DNA of 64,000 nt from Rutidosis leptorrhynchoides (GCF_046630445.1 NC_092340.1:23944001-24008000); one strand, 5' to 3'; positions 45,583 through 58,333 are shown, counted from the stretch's first letter. Translations and numbers: made by a program. The notes: generated from the sequence alone by a model not told the origin.

Positions 45583-48222
45583 CTACGTAAGATTAGAACC
45601 TAAACTGTGTTTCCACTCGATCAACACCATCGGTATCTCTTTATTTCTCAACTTAGTCACCTTTCGGTCAACTACACGGACCGGATCTTCCACCAATTTC
45701 TTATTCAAATCGACCCTTAAATCTTCTAAAGGAAGGAGTTGCGTTTCATCATCGACTTTACACTTACGAAGATAACACACGTTAAATGTATTATGAATAC
45801 CGGCTAACTCTGGCGGAAGATCTAACACCACAGTCTGATCATTCAACACTTCACTGATCTGAAATGGACCAATAAATCTTGGTGCTAACTTACCACGTTT
45901 ACCGAATCTGATAACCCCTTTCCATGGAGAAACTTTTAGATACACTCGTTCACCCACATTAAAGGTTACCGGACGTCTACGCGGATCAGCATACATTTTC
46001 TGCCTATCTCTAGCGGCTTTCAACTTTTCTCTCGCAATTGCAACTTTTTCAGCTGTCATTTGAACAATTTCAGGACCTGCAAACTGTTTCTCCCCGGCTT
46101 CTAACCAACAAGTCGGAGTTCTGCAATGACGACCGTACAACATTTCATAGGGCGGCATCCCTATACTCGAATGATATGAATTATTATACGCGAATTCGAC
46201 CAACGGTAAATGTGTATCCCACGAACCACCGTATTCTAACACACAAGCCCTTAACATATCCTCCAAAGTCTGTATCGTTCTTTCACTCTGACCGTCTGTC
46301 TGAGGATGATAAGCTGTACTTAAATTCACACGCGTACCCAAATTCTGTTGAAGACTATTCCAAAAGTTTGACACAAATCTGGAATCTCTGTCTGAAACGA
46401 TCGATAACGGCACACCATGTCGACTAACTATCTCTTTCACATACAAATTGGCTAACTCACTTAACGAGGCTGTCTCACGAGTAGCAAGAAAATGAGCACT
46501 TTTAGTTAGACGATCCACTATTACCCAAATCATATCATGTCTTTTCTGAGTTCGAGGTAATTTTGTCACAAAATCCATCGTTATATGTTCCCACTTCCAC
46601 TCTGAAATCTGTAACTGACGTAACGAACCATAAGGTTTCTAATGTTCTGCCTTCACTTGAGCACAAATATGACACTTTTCAACATATTGAGCGATATCTG
46701 TTTTCATTGTCGGCCACCAATACACCGTTTTCAAATCATGATACATCTTATTACTACTAGGATGTACTGTTAATCTGGATTTGTGAGCTTCTGTCATGAT
46801 TAAATCCCTCAAATCTCCAAGCTTAGGCACCCAAACACGATTGTTTAAGGTCTTTAGTCCACGTGAGTCATCAATTAAGTCCACTTTTCGTTTGGTCATT
46901 TGTTCAGATTTAATATGTTCGTCCTCCAAAGCACAAGCCTGAACGGTTCTTAAGCTGTTGATCAGATCTGAAGTTATATTCAAACGAAGGAATTTCACAT
47001 TTTCACTTGATCTTTTACGACTTAGCGCATCTGCAACAACATTTGCCTTACCCGGATGATATTTAATTTCACAATCATAATCCTTGATCAACTCTTGCCA
47101 CCGTCTCTGACGCATATTCAATTCTTTCTGTGAGAAGCTATATTGCAAACTCTTATGATCTGTACAAATAACACAATGGGTTCCATACAAATAGTGTCTC
47201 CACAGTTTCAAAGCAAACACTACTGCAGCCATTTCAAGATCATGCACTGGATAATTCTTCTCATGAACTTTCAACTATCGCGAGGCGTAGGCGATTACTT
47301 TATCTCTCTACATTAACACACAACCCAACCCAGTAAATGACGCATCACAGTATACCACGAAGTCGTCTGAACCTTCTGGTAAAGCTAACACTGGTGCCTG
47401 ACACAGTAGCTGTTTCAAAATCTGAAAAGCTTTTTCCTGTTCATCAGTCCATCGAAAGGCTACATCTTTACGAGTCAACTTAGCCAACGGACCCGCTATT
47501 TTAGAAAAATCTTTGATAAACCTGCGATAATAACCAGCCAATCCCAGAAAACTCTTAATCTCAGTCGGAGTCTTCGGAGAATTCCAATTCATTACCGCTT
47601 CTATCTTTATCGGATCAACCTTTATACCTTCAGCACAAATCACATGACCCAAAAAATGCACTTCACGTAACCAAAATTCACATTTCGAAAATTTTGCAAA
47701 TAGCTGCTCACGTTTCAGCAAATTCAAAACCTGTCTGGTGTTCAGCATGTTTACTCTCTGTCTTTGAATACACTAGTATATCGTCTATGAACACAATCAC
47801 AAACTTATCTAAGAATGGACGATACACTCTATTCATTAAATCCATGAAGACTACTAGGCGCATTCATCAACCCAAACGGCATGACAAGAAATTCATAATG
47901 ACCATACCTAGTTCTGAACGCTATTTTCGGTATATCTGATTCAGCAACACGAACCTGATGATACCCGGATCGTATATCTATTTTGGAAAAGAATGAAGCA
48001 CCCTGTAACAGATCGAACAAATCGTCTATTCAAGGTAATGGATACTTATTTTTCACCGTTCTTTTATTCAATTCACAATAATCAATACACATACGCATTG
48101 ACCCATCTTTCTTTTTAACAAACAATACCGGAGCACCCCACGGTGAAGAACTCGGTCGAATAAACCCACGATCTAATAACTCTTGAATCTGTGACATCAT
48201 TTCACGGATTTCAGACGGCGCT
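45583..48222 (-). pseudogene. E6 pol region: RT, RNase H, integrase (fossil)
   Basis: The reading is leftwards. Reverse transcriptase is recognised by [16 protein letters not shown] and [13 protein letters not shown] near 47990-47880, RNase H by [16 protein letters not shown] near 47330 and [10 protein letters not shown] near 47150, and the integrase zinc region by [19 protein letters not shown] near 46770. The integrase core follows ([32 protein letters not shown]), then the chromodomain-like end. The order is standard Gypsy. It looks broken. Confidence 0.82.
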
Positions 48223-48224
48223 AA

Positions 48225-50222
48225 TCAGTATGGAGCTTTTGTAACTGGAGTTGTTCCAGGAACCAACTCAATCTTATATTCGACTTCCCTTACCGGCGGC
48301 AGACCTGGTAACTCATCTGGGAACACTTCGGGAAATTCTGATGCTACTGGAATATCGGCCACTGTTCTCTTTTCTTTCTTCGCATCAATCACATACGCAA
48401 GAAACGAATCACAACCCTTTGCCATCGACTTTTTCGCTTTCATCATGGTTATCAACGGAAAATTATACCCACCCCGCTCCCCTCGGGCCACAACACGGGT
48501 TCCATCGGTCGAACGAAAGGTAATCATTTTCCTATCACACTTAATATTAGCCCTAAGTGAGCTCAACCAATCCATTCCTAATACTACATCAAAGCTAGGA
48601 ATAGGTAACACTAAACAAGTCACTGGGAAAGACTTCCCTTCGATCTCTATACAAACCCCAGACACATATGTTGTGACGGGTGTGATCTTACCATCGGCTA
48701 CTTCTACACTAACTGGTTTGGGTAACACAGTAGCTGGTAATTTCAACTTAGCACGGAAATCTAGGGACATAAAACACATATTGGCACCACAATCAAACAA
48801 TACGCGAGCAGGTATTGAGTTGATTAGAAACATACCGGTGATCACTTCGTCGGTTGCCACAGCATTCTCAACCGACATCTGAAAAGCTCTAGCCTCTGCT
48901 GTTGGAGGGTTCTTCCTTTTCTGCCCACTTGAGGCAGTTGACCCTCCGGCTGATGCCGAACGCGCCCCTGACCCTGCCCCGGAACTACCACTCTTCAACG
49001 GATAACTAACCGTACGATGCCCTGGTTTGTGACAACTCCAACACACACTATTTGGATACGGACATGCAGAAGACTCATGCCCAACAACACCACACTTTAA
49101 ACATCCTCTTGTAGCCTCAGAACATTGACCACTATGAGAAGATCGACACGTGTGACACCAATTCCCTTTACCTGATCCAGACCCAGAACTACTCTGACCA
49201 CTTTTACCCTTCGATTTAAACCCACTATACTTCTTGGATTTAGATCCTGATTGACCAGATACTTGCCCACCTTGTTGTAGCACATTACCAAACATTCTGT
49301 TTCTGGTGGCCTGAACATCACTTTCTACCATCTTAGCCATCACAACCGCTTGAGACAACGACGTAGCCGTTCTAACAAAAGTTCGGTACTCTGGCAAAAT
49401 GATATTAACAAAATGTTGTATACGAGACGCTTCGTCTGGCACCCACTGTTGTACAAACCTCAGTTTATCCATATACTTCTCTACTACCTCGTCGATCGTC
49501 ATTTGAGGTGTCATCTTCATTTCAAGAAACTCAGTCTTGATTCGGTTCATATCAAATGGATTACAATATTGTTCACACACCTTCCCATGAAACTGCTCCC
49601 ATGTAATCATACTCACTTTCTCTTTTGGTATACTGGAAATCAAAGAATCCCACCAAATCATAGCCCTACCTTTCAACAATCGACTAGCATATGTCACTTT
49701 CAGTTCGGGTTCACACTGGCACGCTTCAAATACTCTTTCAATTTCTCGCAACCAATTGAGAGTTACAGTCGGATCAGTACTTCCAGAAAACTCGGAGGGT
49801 TTGCAATCACGGAAGTTCTTATAAGTACACTTTTTGGGTGGTTGCATGTAATGTTGTTGGAACATTTGCATTTGATATGGATTCATCATCATGGGATTTT
49901 GGTAAGTAAAAGTGTTTTGCGGTGGCATATAGTATTGGTTAGGTATTTGATTCTGAAACTAGTTCTGGTGCACATTAGGTATCGTTTGGGATTGCGCAGT
50001 TGGGAATCCAGGTGGTGTATCATCATTTCCAGAATGCCTCGCTAATTCAAGCTCATTAATTTTGTCTTCAGCCTCTTTTAACTTACTTTCTAACTGAAGG
50101 ATGTAACTATTCTGATCATCATCAGACTCAACACCCTCTTCTGGTGCTCTGAATATTCCGGGGTTGGATGGGCCAGTTGCGTTTCTATCAGCCATACCTG
50201 TGCTACAAAACAGCTTACACAA
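48225..50222 (-). pseudogene. E6 gag and protease region (fossil)
   Basis: The N-terminal part (near 50190-49960) has a short coiled coil (LQLESKLKEAEDKINELE). The Gag core follows (MIWWDSLISSIPKEKV near 49650), then a Ser/Gly-rich linker, zinc knuckles (CLKCGVVGHESSAC near 49080; CWSCHKPGHRTV near 49040) and the retropepsin motif LFDCGANMCFMS near 48800. The protein end runs toward reverse transcriptase (FPDELPGLPPVREVEY). It looks broken overall. Confidence 0.82.
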
Positions 50223-50365
50223 AAGCTTAGTGGATAACAGTTAGTTCAATCACAACTAACGCACGTATATCCTATTTTCACTTAGCCCCCCCACTCCCAC
50301 AGACATGTTTGACTTGCCTCAGGGTTTGGGAACAAAATACGCGCACGTACTTGCTGCCAAACCAT

Positions 50366-50377
50366 GCTCTGATACCA
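50366..50377 (-). promoter_or_regulatory. E6 primer-binding site (tRNA-iMet)
   Basis: The reverse complement reads tggtatcagagc, three bases from the LTR border at 50381. Confidence 0.85.
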
Positions 50378-50380
50378 ACT

Positions 50381-51402
50381 TGTAACACCGGCCATTTTTT
50401 TTAAATACACAGCGGAAGACTTTATTAACAAATGCAATATAAGCCACGTCTTTACATTAATCCGTGTAATTACGTTTAAGTTTACACAACAGTGTTACGT
50501 TATTACAAAACATTATTTATACAAAAATCCACATCAGAGTTGGGTTGTCAACATGTCTTCTGCAATAGCACCCATCCCGACTAGCAGTACCTAAACCTGC
50601 AAGGGGAGAATATGTGGAGGATTAGCGCACCGCTAAGTGAATGGAATCTATCTAACGGATATAGCTTAAGCCACACACAATCTATATACTAACAACAACA
50701 CTTGCTAACTACCAACTAGCATACAATAAGACAATACGAGGATCGGCGGCTTGTACGAGTACACGACTCCCAGCTGATCGGGCATGAGTCTACCGATAGT
50801 CCCTGCTACTCAATTCACAGTATAGTTATCCAGATGCAGGGGATGCATCATTCACACTATACTCCACAATCAGTAGCCTATGGACCCAACCTCCCCTAGG
50901 CACGGTTGACCTCATACGGACTCTAACCTCTCCTAGGCACGGTCTCGAGTCCCCAGTCTCCCTGAGCCCGACTGGTGCCATTCACACAGTGTACACATAA
51001 TTCACATACAACATCAGGCAAACGATATTATTCTATCATGGCAATTCCTACACTATGCATAGTAAAAGAGTCAACCACTGTAGCATGATATGCTACTTAA
51101 ACTCTATCCGTAGATAGACCCACTCACCAATTACCAGCAACTGCTCAGTTATTATTTATGAGCTTCCTCATTGTCCTTATCTCCTGAGAACAGCAAAAAC
51201 CAAGTTAGAATAGTGTTCCCATCAAGATTAGACACACTGACAGCGAATTATAGCAAATTAGTAAAAAAAAATGCGTCCGCTAAAATTTTCATGCTTAACA
51301 CTTATGCACTTTCAAAATTTACATTCAAAATTTACATCCTGAACACCAAAATACAAACGGGCAGCATAACGCCTAGAAAAAGGCACTTTGGTAAAACATT
51401 CT
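50381..51402 (-). repeat. E6 5' LTR, partial
   Basis: It aligns with 43617-44632 of the left LTR and then passes into E5 sequence, so only about 1 kb of this LTR is present. Confidence 0.8.
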
Positions 51403-52920
51403 TAACCGTCAATTTGTTCGGCTCATGATAATCGATACACATGCGGAAAGATCCGTCCTTCTTCTTCACGAATAAAACAGGTGCGCCCCAAGGTAATGAA
51501 CTGGGTTGGATAAATCCACGGTCTAGCAATTCCTGCAGTTGACTCTGCAACTCTTGCAGTTCGGAAGGTGCTAGTCGATAAGGTGCGCGAGCTACGGGTG
51601 CAGCTCCCAGCACTAGATCGATATGGAACTCCACTGCTCTCGGTGGCGGTAATCCAGGCAATTCTTCCGGAAAGACATCGGGAAATTCGTTCACAATTCG
51701 TACATCATTCACACTCTTAACCTCGGCTTCTAACGTTTTCACATGTGCTAAAACAGCAAGACGTCCTTTCTTCATGATCTTTTGTGCTTTCATGCAACTA
51801 ATGAGGTTCAGCTTCGAACTACATCTCTCTCCGTAAATAATCAGTGGCTCACCACCTCTGTGGGGTTATACGAAGAGCTTTATCTCCACAGATAATGTCA
51901 GCCCTTACTTTGGTCAACCAGTCCATACCGACAATTACATCAAAGCTTCCCAATTTGATGGGTATCAAGTCAATCTCGAAATCCACACCAGCTACGTTGA
52001 TAATAGCTCCTCGGCCAATTTGGTCAACTTTCTCAAGTTTTCCATTGGCTACCTCAACAAGCATACTCTCCTTCAAAGGAACTAACGACCAATCTATCTT
52101 AGAGCAAAAGTGTCTACAAACATAGCTCCTATCGGCACCAGTATCAAATAGGACAGAAGCTAATAGATTGTTGATAGTGAATATACCTGTAACCAAGTCG
52201 GGGTTCTCACGGGCATACCTCGCATTTACATTGAAATCTATTCCACGCACTGGCCCGCCGTCCTTTCTCTTGTTGGGACATTCATTCCTGAAGTGGCCCT
52301 GTTGTCCGCACTCATAGCACTGCCTTGGTACAGTAGGGTTTATCTTCACCGTTGGAGTGTGAATCTTGCAGTCCTTACCAATATGCCTGGTCCTTTTGCA
52401 CTTTTCACAGAACACATTACAGTACCCGGTATGGTGCTTGTAGCACCTCTTGCACTACGGTAGACTACCCTTGTAGTTGGGGTTCGAGCTAGTGTTCGGG
52501 TTGGGGTTCCTCCAGTCGTTGTTTCCCTTGAAACCCTCATGCCTCTTAGCTGGGAGTAGCATAAGCCTCGTCAATACCTTTGGCCTGAGCAAGTGTGTTC
52601 CACCAGGTTAGGGTGCCGTCCGACAGCGTACAGGAGGCATACTTGGTTTTGTTCGTCTCTGAGCAGTTGCTTACACGAAACACAGCTTCTAGTTTCTCAA
52701 ACTACCTAGTCAATCCAACTGGCCCCTCAGTACCACTAAAGTTGTGGGGCTTGCAGCTTTGAAACTCCTTATAAGTACAATCGTTACGGATGGGCTGGTT
52801 AACTGGTGGAGCTTGTGGGTTAATTTTCGCAATAGCTGCGGCTACTCTTTCAGCAATCATTTCCTCAATTTGTGCTGCTGTGGGCGCTGCTCTTCCGTTT
52901 GCCATTGCTCTTTTAAACAA
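51403..52920 (-). pseudogene. E5 gag, protease and RT start (fossil)
   Basis: The minus-strand reading has Gag N-terminus (AAPTAAQIEEMIAERVAAA near 52880; CTYKEFQSCKPHNFSG near 52760) and zinc knuckles (CEKCKRTRHIGKDC near 52400; CYECGQQGHFRNEC near 52310). Retropepsin (LFDTGADRSYVC near 52140) and the start of reverse transcriptase follow ([20 protein letters not shown] near 51500). The protein family is the same as the E2 gag-pol. It looks broken. Confidence 0.8.
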
Positions 52921-53202
52921 AATTTTTGACTTAAGTCAAAATCCAGCATTTAATAAATAATAATATAGTATATGGCAACCAACATGGAATCAACGCAACA
53001 CATGTTAACTAAGTAATGCAACTAGATACAGATACCACAGAAACATCATACAGTAACGTAATTAGAACACCGTACAAAAAGTAAACAACACTAAGTTCCA
53101 TTCATTAATAATAAGTTGCATACATCCGCATAAGTTCGTACAATACATGAGTAAATAATGAAACTACAAACGAGATTACATAATGAAATCTACTACAATG
53201 CC
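52921..53202 (-). mobile_element. E5 leader between accessory frame and gag
   Basis: AT-rich, no gene seen. The PPT-like motif found here in E1-E3 was not recognised. Confidence 0.4.
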
Positions 53203-54031
53203 CTATGGTGACAGTGGGTAAAGGATATCCATTACGTGGGACATCTGGTTCTCGAGCTCAGTCACCCGAGCACGGAGGATCTCCACTTCCCTCGTCGGTT
53301 CATCGACGGAGGGAGATGGTGGGGTAGGTGGTGCAGTCGGTACAGGTGGTGTAGGTGGTGCAGACGGTCCAGCGCCAGAAGTAGATGGTGCGTAACGGTA
53401 AGCCTTACGCACGAATGGATCGGCAGGATACGGCACAACCTGCTTGCGGGCGGTGACCCTAGTCCTCAGTCCATGTGCGTTAAAAGACGACCTACCTCCG
53501 TTAACCCCTGGAATAACGGTACCGCTTCTTCGGTGGGGTAGAGGGTGGCTACACGGGCGCCTCCTCAAGGTCCTAGTCAGAATCCTCGTCACTGGAGTCA
53601 TCAGAGGATGAGTCGTCGGATGATGAGTCGTCAAAAACAGCTGAAGGTGGCTCTGCTCGGCTGGTAGTCATAATCCGATATCTGAAAGGTGGGATCGGCA
53701 CGACACGCCCATCAGGAAGGCATCTAGCCCAATGGTTATGCTCATTGCGGAACGTAACGTCCCCGTATTCCCCGAGAATCACAACACCACCGGAATGGTG
53801 CTGTGGCTCTGAGGGTCCTGGGATGAGTGGAGCTGGAATCTTCGGTGGATCCTCGTGTCCGTCTGAGGTGATCACTGGGTCGGGTGCATGGCCACTGGCT
53901 CCAGAGGACGAAGCGCCAGAGTCACTGGAGTGTGTCGACGACGGGATCTGTGAATCGGCAACAATGGCAGGCGAGGTGGAGGGTGAGTCTGAGTCGCTCT
54001 CCAAAATGATAACGGACGGGACATCCGACAT
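53203..54031 (-). pseudogene. E5 accessory frame: Ser/Asp-rich, Pro-rich, coiled-coil (fossil)
   Basis: It lies between PBS and gag. It begins MSDVPSVIILESDSDSPSTS, continues through a Ser/Gly/Pro-rich region and a compact segment (GGVVILGEYGDVTFRNEHNH), then an acidic DSSSDD tract. The distal part has a Pro-rich stretch (PPTPPVPTAPPTPPSP) and a coiled coil EVEILRARVTELENQMSH. The start was taken at MSDV because the acidic opening resembles that of E3. The coil is shared with E1 and E3. I know no name for this protein. Function is unknown; the architecture suggests a structural or adaptor role. It looks broken. Confidence 0.6.
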
Positions 54032-54380
54032 CTGAACAGGGAAAAATAACTTTTTCCATGTCAGTAAGTCATGAGGCAAGCACGTATTAGGCAAAATAAC
54101 TACGACAGCCTAGATCATCTATAGCAGTAAATATCATGGCAATAATAGCAAATCGTACAGAAGTATCATGCAATCGAAAGCAGATAGTAGCATGCAGTAA
54201 TGAAAATCAAGTAGCAGTATACGTCATATAACAGTAAAAGTAAGCAGTAGCATGCAGTAAGTTTCGCGGAAACAAGTAAACTAGTAAGTTGTAGATTAGT
54301 CCTATTAGTGAATCCTACTCGGTCCAGTCTAGACTTACTAATGCAACCTAATTCCCTACAACCAATGCTCTGAAACCAAA
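54032..54380 (-). mobile_element. E5 5' leader with primer-binding site
   Basis: The PBS-like string tggtttcagagc (minus, 54367-54378) differs at one base from the tRNA-iMet complement. The rest is non-coding, with repeated 'agcagta' strings. Confidence 0.6.
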
Positions 54381-57275
54381 TGTGACGCCCCGTACAAAAC
54401 CATCATGTACGATTCGTCAACAACAGGATCTTTACACGGTCGAATACTACATGCTATTTGAAAACCAGTTTTGCATTCATAAAAGATAGCGTTTACAAAA
54501 GATAACGTGACACAAAGGTCATTACAAAGTCATTATTTGAAAATAACATAAACTACGAATGCAAAAGAAAACTTCCATGATTGAGACATCTCTAAGTAAT
54601 GCAGCGGAATTCTAGCACAGCAGGTCCTTAACAACAAGTTTAAACACCAAAACAGCAAGTCTAAGCAGCGAAAGCAACAAACCTCTAAGCACCTGAGAAA
54701 ACATGCTTAAAAATGTCAACAATAATGTTGGTGAGCTATAGTTTAAGTTGTAACAGTAATGTAAGGTAGGCCACGAGATTTCAGTGTTCCAAAACAGTAT
54801 GAAAAGTATATGTTTAATCGTGGGCACTTGGTAACTAACTTAACGTTTATAACCCCCTAAAAGTACACTTGGCGAGTGCGTATGTTTACGAAGTACTAAA
54901 CACCCGTTAAATGCTAGCGCGACTAGCCCGAGTGGGGATGTCAAACCCTATGTATCCATATCTAAGATTCACGTTCACCGGTTCAAAAACCAATGACTAA
55001 ACGTTACCGAGCTAAGGGGAAAGTTTATGCCGTTGTATAACCCACACATATATAAAGTTTAAGTACTCGTGCCTAGTATGTAAAAACGTAAAAAGCGCAT
55101 GTATTCTCAGTCCCAAAATAATTAAAGTAAAAAGGGATGCTATAACTCACAGTGATAAGAGCGGTAAAGTCGATAAGGAAAGTATGCAAGTAGTAAGTCG
55201 GTCCGAAAGGTCGTAAACCTAAGTCAAAGGTTACTAGGTCAGTTTGTTATCCTCATAAGTTCTAATAGTGCATAAAATAAGTTTAAGTGTCATCATCATC
55301 ATCATTCATCATCATAAAAGCTAAGTAAGTTTGACAAGAATAGAGATCGAAACAATAGACTGACTTCGGTCAGATGCCACGACCTCTATACAAAACAAAA
55401 AGACGTGTAATCAGTGGCTATGGCTCCGTATATGAGTCCCCTAAGCGCTGACCAATTTTTAGAACCTAACTCATCTTTGTTTGACCGTGGCGACGGTTTA
55501 AGTGCGAGTAGGTCAGAAATTTCAGCACAACGTTAATTGGGTGTAGTGACTTTCGGAAGGCCATAAATCCTAAACCGTAACTCGGATTAAGACGAGGTCT
55601 AAATGGAAAATCATCTACTCGAACCGAAATAACTGAAAATTAACTTTCCAGTAACCCAAGTGGTATGATCAGATCCCGAAAACAGTAAGCAAGGTGCTCC
55701 GGTGGGGTTCTTAGTGCTTGATGCTCATCACGGTTCTCATCCTTGATGCTTGTAGCTTCAAGTATATAACTCGTTGATGGGTTAGCATCACCTTGATCAA
55801 GATTCTACCATCAACACATAATATGTTAAGACCAAGTAAGAACATAACTCATTTAAGAGTCTTAGATGGATGATGAACCAATGTTACATCATATCCTTAG
55901 TCTTAACACAATTACAAGTTACATTTATAACTAAAGCTACAAACTTTACTTCAATCAAGCAAGTATGAACATAATCTAAGTCAAATAAAGTGATGAAACC
56001 CTAAGCTAGAGAGCTTGGATCCCTTTCACACAAGTTATAAGGTCACAAAGCTAGAAAGCTTGAACCTTTAGTGTTCTTGAAGAACTTGAAGCATAAAGCT
56101 TAGATCTTTAAGTTACATGAAGACCATAAACACAAGTTTTGATATTTATAACAAAGTAATGAGATCATAAGTTAGAAAACTTAGATCCATCAAAAGATAT
56201 GAAGATTCAAGCTAGAAAGATTGCATCTTGGTTGTTCTTGAAGATCTTGAAGCATAAAGCTTGGATCTTTAAGTTACATGAAGATTACAAACACAAGTTT
56301 GAATCTTTATAACAAAATAATAAGATTAAAGTTAAAAGATATAGATCTACAAAGTAGGTGAAGATTCAAAGCTAGAAAGCTTGAATCTTCCATGTTCTTG
56401 AAGGATTCAAATCCAAGTTTGAATCTACAAGATGTAATCAAGATCAAAGCTAAAAAGCTAGACCCATGATGATGATGATGATGAATTCGTGAGAGAGAGA
56501 GGAAGAAGAAAAATCAATACTTACACTTTTTAGAGAGAGAAAGAACTATAGAAAGAATTAGGGAGTGAGTGTGTGTAAATTACAAATGAAAGCAAGTGTA
56601 AAATGGATGGAATAAGACTTGTATTTATAGGTGAATGAGGGTGTGGGAGGGGTGAGTTGGCTGTGATTTTGGAGAGGGGGACAAGGGAGACCAACTTTTG
56701 CTTTTTGGTTAAAGGTTGTCTAAAGTTGGTGCTTATGTTAGGATCCCATGTAACATTAAGGATAATACTTGATATAAATGCTAGTATGTTTCCTCTAATA
56801 AATGGGCATTTGTCTTACATATTAATGGGTCACTAGCTATTAATAATTGGGCTAATTAAATAGTCCACTAACTAGTGTAGGGTGGGCTAAGGCCCAACAA
56901 GGTAGAAAGTCCAACAAGACTAACTAGTAAGCATAAGTAAATTATTACGCGTAATTAAGCATCTAAAAACCCAAGTAATTATTATTATAAAATAATAATT
57001 AAGATTTCGTAGTCATAATATTCCGATTACGACAAAAGTTAAACGTGTACGCATTACGCAGTTTGTTCGTAACGTCAAGTGACACTAACAGTCATAAAGG
57101 TTTCCGGTGATCAAGTTAAGTATCCTACGTACCTAAAGACACGTTTTATCACATAAATGAAAGTAAGCCATGTGTATAAAGATTCCAGAGTATAAAGTAG
57201 CACAGTACGCACAAATACGCAGTTTTGCAAAAATCACAAGGCACAAAAACAAGTCAAAAAAGTCGAGTCGTTACA
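54381..57275 (-). repeat. E5 5' LTR
   Basis: 2895 bp, TGTAACGACTCGAC to GGGGCGTCACA on the minus strand. The TATA box (tataaata, minus) is at 56622-56629. The shared block ttccgctgcatt (minus) is at 54598-54609. Confidence 0.85.
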
Positions 57276-57822
57276 TTACCCACCTGTTAATGGAAATTTC
57301 GTCCCGAAATTTAAGCTGAGGCAGGTGTTGGAGTCGGGAAAAGGTGAGGATACTTCTGCATCATTTGATCCTCTCGTTCCCAGGTAAACTCGGGTCCACG
57401 TTTGGCATTTCATCGGACTCGGACAATTGGAATCTTATTGTGCTTCAAAGTCTTAACCTCACGGTCCATGATTTCGACAGGTTCTTCCACAAAGTGGAGT
57501 TTGTCATCAATCGTAAGTTCATCGAGAGGGATGACAAGTTTTGGTTCGGCAAGACATTTCTTCAGATTCGATACGTGAAAAGTAGGGTGAACTGCGCTCA
57601 ACTGAGTCGGAAGATCCAAACGGTAAGCAACGGGTCCAACACGCTCCAAGATTTCAAAAGGACCAATATTTCGCGGGTTTAACTTTCCGCGCTTTCCAAA
57701 ACGGATCACACCTTTCCAAGGTGCGACCTTCAACATTACACGGTCACCCACGTTGAATTCAAAGTCTTTACGTTTAAGGTCGGCATAACTCTTTTGGCGA
57801 TCTCGGGCCGCCTTAAGTCCCG
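57276..57822 (-). pseudogene. Extra E5-type integrase/chromodomain end, truncated (fossil)
   Basis: The minus-strand reading is [20 protein letters not shown], the GPY/F-type segment ([18 protein letters not shown]) and the chromodomain-like [22 protein letters not shown] at 57276-57288 borders the LTR. It is a second copy of 42851-43430 and belongs to another element copy upstream of the shared LTR. It meets the minisatellite at about 57822. Confidence 0.8.
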
Positions 57823-57824
57823 CT

Positions 57825-58333
57825 GAAAACGCCGGCCGGAAACGCGCGCCGAAAAAACGCGCGCCGAAAACGTGCAACGAAAACGGGCGCCGAAAACACC
57901 CGCTGAAAATGTCGGCCGAAAACGCGCGCCGGAAACCAGCGCCTAAAACGCGTGCCGAAAACGGGCGCCGAAAAAGCGCGCCGAAAACGCCATCCGGAAA
58001 CGGGCCCCAGAAACGCCCGCTGAAAACGCCCTCCGAAAATGCCGACCGGAAACGCCCGCCGAAAACGCCTGCCGAAAACGACGGTCGGAAACGCGCTCCG
58101 AAAACGCGCTCCAGAAACGCTCGCCGAAAACGGCGCCGAAAATGGCGGCAGAAAACGCGCGCCGAAATCGCGCTGAAAAACGGGCGTTGAAAACGCCCGG
58201 AGAAAACACGCTGCGAAAACGCTCGCCGAAAACACGTGCCAAAAATGCGCTGCGAAAAACTCGCGCCTGAAAACGCGCTGCGAAAATGGGCGTCGAAAAC
58301 GTGCGTCGAAATTCTACGGCGAAAACGGGCATA
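57825..58333. repeat. GC-rich minisatellite, 13-bp unit
   Basis: Around 38 degenerate copies of gcgcgccgaaaac (13 bp) lie head to tail, many with ggccgg, cgccga or cgctga variants. CpG is dense compared with the AT-rich surroundings. Because 13 is not a multiple of 3, every frame cycles through a 39-bp (13-residue) pattern, so long Arg/Phe/Ala-rich open frames on the minus strand and Lys/Arg/Pro-rich frames on the plus strand appear by composition. I do not call these genes. Confidence 0.85.

Larger units (their letters stand above)
43617..51402 (-). mobile_element. E6: Gypsy element, Tekay/Del type, broken, nested in E5
   Basis: On the minus strand it has a partial right LTR (50381-51402), PBS (50366-50377), gag, protease, reverse transcriptase, integrase with a chromodomain-like end, PPT (45494-45510) and a full left LTR (43617-45493). 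The LTR termini are TGTAACAGACTG and GGCCGGTGTTACA. The integrase end VEDPVRVVDRKVTKLRNKE places it in the Tekay/Del group but in a different subfamily from E2 and E5. It looks broken, with several breaks. The LTR overlap is highly similar, with roughly ten differences per kb by eye. Confidence 0.85.
39937..57275 (-). mobile_element. E5: Gypsy element, Tekay/Del type, broken, carrying E6
   Basis: It runs on the minus strand. The right LTR (54381-57275) is followed by a PBS, an accessory frame, gag, protease and the start of reverse transcriptase. The integrase/chromodomain end, the PPT and the left LTR (39937-42850) lie on the far side of nested E6. The LTRs differ by roughly 2-4% by eye, about a million years at the usual rate if they are a true pair. 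No TSD is visible because the right LTR abuts another pol end. It looks broken, with several breaks. Confidence 0.82.

Noticed and set aside
48251-50045. Several plus-strand frames opposite E6 gag (for example 49350-50045)
   Set aside because: They are antisense shadows of the gag region with no domain of their own.
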